Shown here piece by piece: positions 59,601 to 64,000 of a DNA stretch of 64,000 bases. The translations under genes and the position numbers were made by a program. Positions within the stretch are counted from its first letter, which is position 1. Each line of letters starts with the position of its first letter. Origin of the DNA: Antedon bifida. Lineage: Eukaryota > Echinodermata > Crinoidea > Comatulida > Antedonidae. Location of the stretch: positions 5,265,001 to 5,329,000 of the forward strand of contig OY727098.1 in assembly GCA_963402885.1 (NCBI GenBank). The letters are read 5' to 3'. The notes below the pieces were generated by a model. The model was not told the DNA's origin. It saw only the letters and a program-made list of their open reading frames with translations, and searched no databases.

Positions 59601-62600
59601 TTTTTAATTTATTTTTATTTAAATTTCAGGACTGATGAAAATAAGGAGCAGCATGAAAAGGATGTGACGCGTTGGCGCAAGACTTACGAAAGTTTATTGG
59701 ATATATTACAACAAAGTTCAGAGTATATACATGATGAAGGATTAGTTAAAGAGAAAGAACTACAGAAATATCATATGTCAGGTATTGTTTAATGTATGAT
59801 GCATTTGATTGGTGTTATGGAGGTAGTACTGTATGGGGAAAGTTAGTGGTGAGTGATTATAAAGGATAAGTGGGTAGTATAGGTTGTAGAGGAAGTTTTT
59901 GTGAAGGTGATAGGAACTGAAGACTGTACTAGTAAAGGAAGTATTAGTGAAGCTGATAGAGGTATACTGGTGAAGGTGATAGAGAATATATTGGTCAAAG
60001 TGATAGAGGATATACTGGTGAAGATAATAGAGGATATACTGGTGAAGGAGAAGAAGGATATACTGGTGAAGATGATAGAGGATCTGGTAAAGGTGATAGA
60101 GGATATACTGGTGAAGATGATAGAGGATCTGGTAAAGGTGATAGAAGATATACTGGTGAAGGTGATAGAGAATATACTGGTGAAGGTGATAGAAAATATG
60201 CTGGTGAAGGTAATAAAGGCTATATTGGTGAAGGTGATAGAAGATATGCTGGTTACTGTAATAAAGGATATACTGGTGGAGGTGATAGAGGATCTTGTGA
60301 AGGTGATAGAGAATATACTGGTGAAGGTGATAGAGGATCTTGTGAAGGTGATAGAGAATATACTGGTGAAGGTGATAGAGGATCTGGTAAAGGTGATAGA
60401 GGATATATTGGTGAAGATGGTAGAGGATATGGTGAAGGTAATAAAGGATATACTGGTGAAGGTGATACAGGATCTTGTGAAGTGATAGAGAATATACTGG
60501 TGAAGGTGATGGAGGATATACTGGTGAAGGTGATAGAGGATCTGGTAAAGGTGATAAAGGATATACTGGTGAAGGTGATAAAGGATATACTGGTGAAGGT
60601 GATAGAGGATATACTGGTGAAGGTGATAGAGGATCTGGTGAAATATAAGGGTAAATTACTGCACATCCACACAAGAATAAAATTATTTATTAATATCGCA
60701 ATATTTGCCAACATTACAAGAACACCTATTATGTTTTTTACTACTAAATTTATAATTCATACTGGCGTCTATTTTTGTATTATGCAAGTGAATGTAGGAT
60801 TTATTAGCTATTGGCAGCCTTGCAGCACGTGTGGAGATAAATCACCAACGTGTAATGTATTTCACCATTAAGTGTACTTTACATATGTGCAGAGAATTCA
60901 GTAACATTTTATTACCTGTAGTTAAGTCTTGAATTTCATCTGACTTCTCTATTGCACAGTAATAGTACTGAAATTATTACAAAATCCAAGATAACAAAAA
61001 TATAATTGTTAACCTTCCAAATTCAGGTCTAATACTGGTTCTGGTTGATGTTTGCCATTGCAATAAGCATCACTATCTTATTTTAAAATGTGCTTTTATA
61101 TTTGTTCTAATGGGTGACTAAATATACCTAAAGATAATTATTTTCTGTACATTTTTTTTCTTTTACAGCTTTGGAATGTGAGTTAACCCAATCACTGGCA
61201 TTGACCTCTGACCCAGCAAACAAATGTATTTGTATATTTCGTAATTTGGAAGGAATGCCACAATCTGTTGACAGTCAAGAAATGCATAGTTACATTGATC
61301 TGCGAAAAGCCACAAAACCGAAAATTTTGAAAAAAGCACAAGAACAGATTAAAGTGTTAAAAGAGGTGCGAATACCTGCAAAAGTTGCATCAGAAAACAT
61401 TCTGAAATTTTCTGTGAAATGGACACCTGTTGGAATTTCACCGAATAATGAGGAACATAATACCTACCTCAAGCAACTATGCAATAAATTTGTAACAACT
61501 GTTAAAGGTATGATTGATAAACAAGCCTTGAAAGATCAAGTTGCCGCTTACCAACGAAGGCCAGATGAAATGCGTAAACTACAGAACGAGGTTATGAAAC
61601 ATTTGGAAATTGCAAAGAAACATTGTGAGATTTTCATAAATCGAGACAGTATCATGTCTCAGGTGAAAAGTCTTGTGCAAGAAAATTCAGCTGATAAGAA
61701 CTCAAGTAGTTCACCAATTGTTTTGTATGGAGATTCAGGATCTGGAAAAAGTGCCGTTCTTTCGCAGATTATCAAATTATCACCAGAGTGGTTAGGAGAC
61801 TCGGTGGTGAATGTGATTCGTTACTTTGGTGCTACAACTGATTGTAAAACAATTCATGGTGTTCTTTATAGTATATGCCAGCAAATTATGAAGGTTTATA
61901 AACCGAAAGGTAAAACCCGAATTCCACAGGATTTAACCGATCTTCTTGCATTCTTTACTGATCTTGTGAAAACTGCAGCAAATACCTACAGACCACTAAT
62001 GATTGTTCTGGACATTCCATCTGATATTACATCAAACCTTAATGCTAAGCATATCAAATGGCTCCCAACTGATTTTCCTGCCTCTGTGTCAGTGGTCTTA
62101 TCTATGGATGGCAACACACCAGTTTTGAAAGAGTTACGGAATCTTATTCCTGAAAAGAACTTCATTAAAGTCACTTCGATGAATGACCGTGAATTGTCTG
62201 AGATTGTTCGATGTTTCTTGCACAAGAATGGCCGGGTATTACCGAATGAGCAGTTTAAGATTTTGACACGCGCATTGGCTCGAAATCCACTGCCTTTGTA
62301 CGCCAAACTTCTTTGCCAGGAGACACAGATCTTGAATTCTTCAGGAAATGGAAGAGATCCGACATCGTCAATCTCGGATGCTATTACTGCACTCTTTGTA
62401 ATGCTGGAAGAGAAGCATGGACAATTCTTAACATCCACAATTTTAAGGTAAATATTCACTTACATTATCTTATTTATTACTTTATTACACAAAAGTCTAA
62501 GATGAAAATTCATGTAAAGTTATCCTTGTAAAACATGGATGGCTAAACATGAAAATAGGTAGAAAACAAATGAATAAATTAAAAGGAAATTAGTAAACTG

Positions 62601-63815
62601 GTAAAAATGAAAGTCTGTTTTCTATATTAACCACAACTTCAAGTTTCTTCATATGATAGCAAATCTTCATGCTTTAGTGTCTAGAGGCTGCTCGATACTT
62701 AATAGCCCTAAGGGCTGAGATTTGAGCCTAGACAGATGGACAAAGATGCAGATTCATGCACAGTCTTGGGAAACATTAAACTTATAAATTGAGTTCAATC
62801 TATCTCCAGAGGCTGACATGGATCAAAGTTTCATTCTGAATAGATTCTCTATCTTAATGACTTCAGCCTAGCAGTACATTATAATGTGATTTTACTTTTG
62901 TGTTTTAAATTATGTTTTTTTCTCCAACATATAGTCTATACAACAGTAACAATTGTTGGATTTGAATTTGTTTATTTTAAAAATGAATGATAATATTAAT
63001 TAACAAATTCATTAAATTATTCAAAGAGTAAATAATAGTATAAGCCTATTGACAAAATATGTTTTTGTATTGTAGGTATATCACATGTGGGCATAACGGA
63101 GTGACAGAGTTGGAACTTCTTGACTTACTGTCGTGTAATGACAATCTACTCCATTATATCTATCCAGATTCTTTGCCTTCTCCTCTCAGATTTCCATATC
63201 AAATTTGGGCAGGGTTTAAGAGAGACGTAGGTAAGATATCAGATAAACTAGTGAGTGCTGTGAGCAGACCTGTGAACATTATGTTTCTCAAACAAAAATG
63301 AGTTATGTCCAGTTTAAAATCTTGGAGATTCAATTTAAAAAGTCTTTTATTAACAAATTTGACACAATGTCTTACTGTACTGGTTTAATTTTTTGGTAAG
63401 CTAACATTGTAATTGATAATACTATTCATCTTCTGATAGAATATAGGGTACTATGTTTTTTAGTAAGTTTATATCAATGCTAATTCTATTTGTTGTACTA
63501 TTTTAGGATCTCTTCTGGAGGAAAGACATATGGACCACAAAAGCCTTCTAACATGGTGTAATACTGTCATTGCCTCGATGGCAACTCAACGGTATTTCCC
63601 ATCAAAAGCGCTCAAAGTAGAGTGTCACCAAGACTTTGCCAGCTTGTTCATGAATACGTGGCTGAATGGTAAGCCATACAAACCCAGCAGTTACGCTTCT
63701 GAAGACGAGGTGCTTACGATCAATCGTGGGGTGGCACCACAGCCTCTCATTTATGGACAGACTCGGTACAATCTACGCTGTGTTAGTGAGCTTTGGTATC
63801 ACCTTCTTCATTCAG
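47589..63815 (+). CDS. NACHT and WD repeat domain protein (NWD1/NWD2-like), 5' part, nine exons
   Basis: CDS joins 47589-47676, 50747-50832, 51476-51592, 52068-52167, 55260-55362, 59630-59781, 61169-62447, 63076-63230 and 63507-63815. All introns are GT-AG and all junctions keep frame, giving 796 codons before the window ends. Residues ~19-160 are the DUF4062/TIR-like domain of NWD, TEP1 and NPHP3-type proteins (IISCNKSDTVQER, CPELQRYCEEYGLEFQLVDL, SQGPFFVSIIGNKYGECILP, DEWYLP). Residues ~395-640 are a NACHT NTPase with Walker A GDSGSGKS (403-410). The helical/winged region follows (GVTELELLDLLS, NLRCVSELWYHLLHSG). The order and spacing match vertebrate NWD2 and NWD1. WD40 repeats should follow beyond 64000. 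In the family NACHT drives nucleotide-dependent assembly and WD40 senses partners; the cellular role here is unknown. The ATG is the first after an in-frame TAA 36 bases upstream. Walker B is unusual (LDIPSD). NWD1 versus NWD2 orthology is not resolved. Confidence 0.93.
47677..50746 (+). other. NWD-like intron 1
   Basis: A 3.1-kb intron. A T-rich start near 48740 followed by A-rich text (to about 49250) may be an antisense LINE 3' UTR. The plus-strand ORF at 49400-49624 shows no domain and no flanking splice logic. A SINE-like remnant lies at 50612-50675. Confidence 0.55.
50612..50675 (-). repeat. tRNA-derived SINE remnant in intron 1
   Basis: On the minus strand TAGCCTGGTAG (A-box-like) is followed about 35 bases on by GGGTTCAATCC (B-box-like). 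No acceptor stem or body is preserved. Confidence 0.4.
50747..50832 (+). other. NWD-like exon 2
   Basis: Acceptor TACTATAG, donor CAG|GTATTT. Encodes residues 30-58, DTVQERQMLLKEACPELQRY onward, the first helix of the DUF4062-like domain. Family members show D-x3-ER-x3-L-x4-YP-x-L here. Ends in phase 0. Confidence 0.9.
51476..51592 (+). other. NWD-like exon 3
   Basis: Acceptor TTTCTAG, donor GTG|GTAAGT. Residues 59-97 start LVDLHQGP, where relatives usually have VDLRWG or IDLYWG, and end SQGPFFV, matching the S-x-GPxFV motif. Phase 0 at both ends. Confidence 0.9.
52068..52167 (+). other. NWD-like exon 4
   Basis: Acceptor TATTTTAG, donor AAAG|GTATGA. Residues 98-130 read SIIGNKYGECILPVEIESNE and on, the LLGxKYG...P..I...EF motif. 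Splits an Asp codon with exon 5. Confidence 0.9.
53617..54097 (+). repeat. Three-unit ~162-bp tandem repeat in intron 4
   Basis: GTTGAAATTTAATAATTATA begins units at 53621, 53782 and 53946. Each continues through ACAAAGAAATA(G/C)TGT, CATCTCAAATGA(T/G)TTATGC and AGATAATAAATGACT-type text. Units differ by scattered substitutions and small indels, so the expansion is fairly recent. No coding meaning. Confidence 0.85.
54540..54709 (+). mobile_element. LINE 3' UTR with (AAAT)n tail
   Basis: TTGTATTCAGTATAAAGACA is followed by an (AATA)n tail at 54685-54709, the usual terminus of a CR1/L2-like insertion. The upstream part is non-coding. The 5' limit is a guess. Confidence 0.45.
55260..55362 (+). 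other. NWD-like exon 5
   Basis: Acceptor TTTTTTTTAG, donor ATCA|GTAAGT. Residues 131-164 include LLDEWYLPRGEGANCVYVLQ, corresponding to the LLEEWY...AYYL segment of NWD2. It ends the DUF4062-like domain. A Gln codon is split (CA|G). Confidence 0.9.
56219..56331 (+). mobile_element. LINE C-terminal tail with (ATT)n end
   Basis: Thirty codons ending at TAA 56309-56311 read RNELPPYVKLSPTFDSYKCS and on to FLGIDAI. This is the WNxLPxxxRxxxxxxxFKxxL tail of CR1/L2-type RT proteins. GACGCTATATAAATGTTTGA and a short (ATT)n tail follow, a common 3' end for these LINEs. The copy is 5'-truncated. It lies in the sense orientation in intron 5. Confidence 0.65.
56632..56714 (+). repeat. Dispersed repeat related to 39444-39525, copy 2
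   Basis: GGTTTGATGGT then ATTGACCTGACATCTAGTTA, same order and similar spacing as the first copy. Confidence 0.45.
58478..58622. mobile_element. MITE, GGTTCCCACT family, copy 2
   Basis: The left end GTTTGTTTCCCAC pairs with the right end GTGGGAACCAAAGC. Inside, TTTGACCAATC is inverted as GATTGGTCAACTC. The right half matches 45468-45603 on the opposite strand. It lies in intron 5 and is non-coding. Confidence 0.6.
59179..59222 (+). repeat. tRNA-like SINE head remnant
   Basis: GCTTGGTGGTTACAATGCTA followed by GGCTACTAATCCCAGGGTCCC resembles the D-arm and anticodon-arm half of a tRNA-derived SINE head. The B box is missing. Confidence 0.4.
59416..59532. mobile_element. Small MITE with TACAGTAGAA inverted ends
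   Basis: TACAGTAGAA at 59416-59425 is perfectly inverted as TTCTACTGTA at 59523-59532. The 117-bp body includes AGGTGTCCCCCC near the right end. Related single ends occur at 30712-30757 and 31101-31128. TA at each end could be part of the target duplication. Confidence 0.5.
59630..59781 (+). other. NWD-like exon 6
   Basis: Acceptor TTTCAG, donor TCAG|GTATTG. Residues 165-215 form a charged helical linker (WRKTYESLLDILQQSSEYIH), corresponding to the W-x-(5)-I...LL region of NWD2. Its last codon (G|CT) is completed by exon 7. Confidence 0.88.
59899..60643 (+). repeat. 24/21-bp minisatellite in intron 6
   Basis: About 745 bases of the unit GAAGGTGATAGAGGATATAC+TGGT (24 bases) mixed with a 21-base form that replaces ATATACTGGT with TCTGGT or TCTTGT. 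Most units are multiples of three, so frames stay open on both strands and generate false ORFs of up to 298 codons. Splicing of exons 6 and 7 on either side shows it is intronic. Confidence 0.92.
60644..61168 (+). other. Remainder of NWD-like intron 6
   Basis: AT-rich sequence ending in a strong polypyrimidine tract (TTTTTTTTCTTTTACAG) before exon 7. Nothing else is recognised. Confidence 0.6.
61169..62447 (+). other. NWD-like exon 7 (NACHT exon)
   Basis: This 1,279-base exon encodes residues 216-641. ALECELTQSLA and CICIFRNLEG open a linker domain also seen in NWD2. Walker A is at 403-410 (61729-61752), then VNVIRYFGATTDCKTIHGVL (sensor-side helix) and RPLMIVLDIPSDI at the Walker B position (Asp497), then KWLPTDFPASVSVVLSMDG. 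It ends ALFVMLEEKHGQFLTSTIL, the start of the post-NACHT helical region. Antisense and other-frame ORFs here are shadows. Confidence 0.93.
61729..61752 (+). other. Walker A (P-loop) of the NACHT domain
   Basis: GDSGSGKS fits GxxxxGK(S/T) exactly. It is preceded by the hydrophobic strand PIVLY, as in other NACHT proteins. Confidence 0.95.
62448..63075 (+). other. NWD-like intron 7
   Basis: A 628-base GT-AG intron (AAG|GTAAAT ... TTGTAG). Nothing recognised inside. Confidence 0.7.
63076..63230 (+). other. NWD-like exon 8
   Basis: Residues 642-693. RYITCGHNGVTELELLDLLS then LPSPLRFPYQIWAGFKRDV match the GLSExELxDVL...P..R.P.....R....L winged-helix segment that follows NACHT in NWD/TEP1-type proteins. 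Donor GTAG|GTAAGA. Confidence 0.92.
63507..63815 (+). other. NWD-like exon 9 (last in window)
   Basis: Residues 694-796. LLEERHMDHKSLLTWCNTVI, then HQDFASLFMNTWLNG, then NLRCVSELWYHLLHSG, which corresponds to the NxRKxSELPYHL-type end of the helical region just before the WD40 part. Donor TCAG|GTAATA at 63816 implies more exons beyond the window. Confidence 0.9.
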
Positions 63816-64000
63816 GTAATATTTTGAAATCCAAGATGGCGGCCAAAATAGGGTCGGGAAAAATTGGCCCCCAGTTGCAATGAATTCTGCTAGTCCTAAG
63901 GATTCAAAAACTGCCAAGAACTCAACTTGAGCATTAAAATCTCACGGAATTACGTTAGGTTCCCCACTATAAGTAGACAATCTAAAAGCTACTTAAATTA
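63816..64000 (+). other. Start of NWD-like intron 9
   Basis: Contains CCAAGATGGCGGCC (63830-63843), a good match to the YY1 consensus and similar to the cluster at 4312-4363. The apparent reading-through of exon 9 into this sequence ends at a TGA after 63880. Confidence 0.6.

Larger units (their letters stand above)
55363..59629 (+). other. NWD-like intron 5
   Basis: The 4.3-kb intron is the longest in the visible gene. It holds a LINE C-terminal tail (56219), a dispersed repeat (56632), a MITE (58478), a tRNA-like remnant (59179) and a small MITE (59416). A weak B-box-like GGTTCGAATCC lies at 55458. No missed exon is implied, because exons 5 and 6 join in frame. Confidence 0.6.

Noticed and set aside
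59778..60674. 298-codon minus-strand ORF (and 153- and 194-codon ORFs in the same place)
   Set aside because: Products of the 24/21-bp minisatellite in intron 6. No domain, and the flanking exons splice across it.
61986..62459. 157-codon minus-strand ORF
   Set aside because: Antisense shadow of the NACHT exon, whose plus-strand frame has clear family motifs.

Overview
The window looks like AT-rich, TE-littered animal genomic DNA. It holds one spliced gene with GT-AG introns, many decayed non-LTR retrotransposon tails, palindromic MITEs, minisatellites and no bacterial-style gene packing. The only clear host gene is an NWD1/NWD2-type NACHT protein, a family known from deuterostomes. The repeat style suggests a marine invertebrate deuterostome, possibly an echinoderm. 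The organism is inferred, not shown.

Bases 1-47,500 are intergenic or distal upstream DNA. No host gene is certain there; one small GC-richer ORF (16184-16468) is a weak candidate. The region holds a hAT-like end (366-443), LINE C-terminal remnants (668-1503 minus, 9062-9393 minus, 23245-23578 plus) and four copies of a palindromic MITE (10.7, 20.4, 30.5 and 34.5 kb). It also has a 609-bp terminal-inverted-repeat element (31650-32258), tRNA-like SINE remnants and several tandem arrays (6.9-7.7, 19.2-19.8, 35.6-36.2 and 46.2-46.5 kb). Its most striking content is a family of ~1.6-kb non-autonomous Helentron/Helitron2-like elements. One divergent copy is at 16877-18468, and three copies lie head to tail at 23583-28305. 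They have asymmetric terminal inverted repeats, a conserved 3' hairpin followed by CTAG, insertion between T and T, and an internal satellite-like ~177-bp repeat carrying TGACGTCA palindromes.

Bases 47,589-63,815 hold the first nine coding exons of a plus-strand gene whose 3' part lies beyond the window. Every exon joins in frame through GT-AG introns. The 796 residues visible comprise a DUF4062/TIR-like N-terminal domain (exons 1-5), a linker (exon 6), a NACHT NTPase with a good Walker A but an odd Walker B (exon 7), and the helical or winged-helix region that follows NACHT in this family (exons 8-9). The WD40 repeats expected of the family would lie downstream. Introns carry a three-unit tandem repeat, LINE tails, MITEs, and a 24/21-bp minisatellite that creates long false ORFs on both strands.
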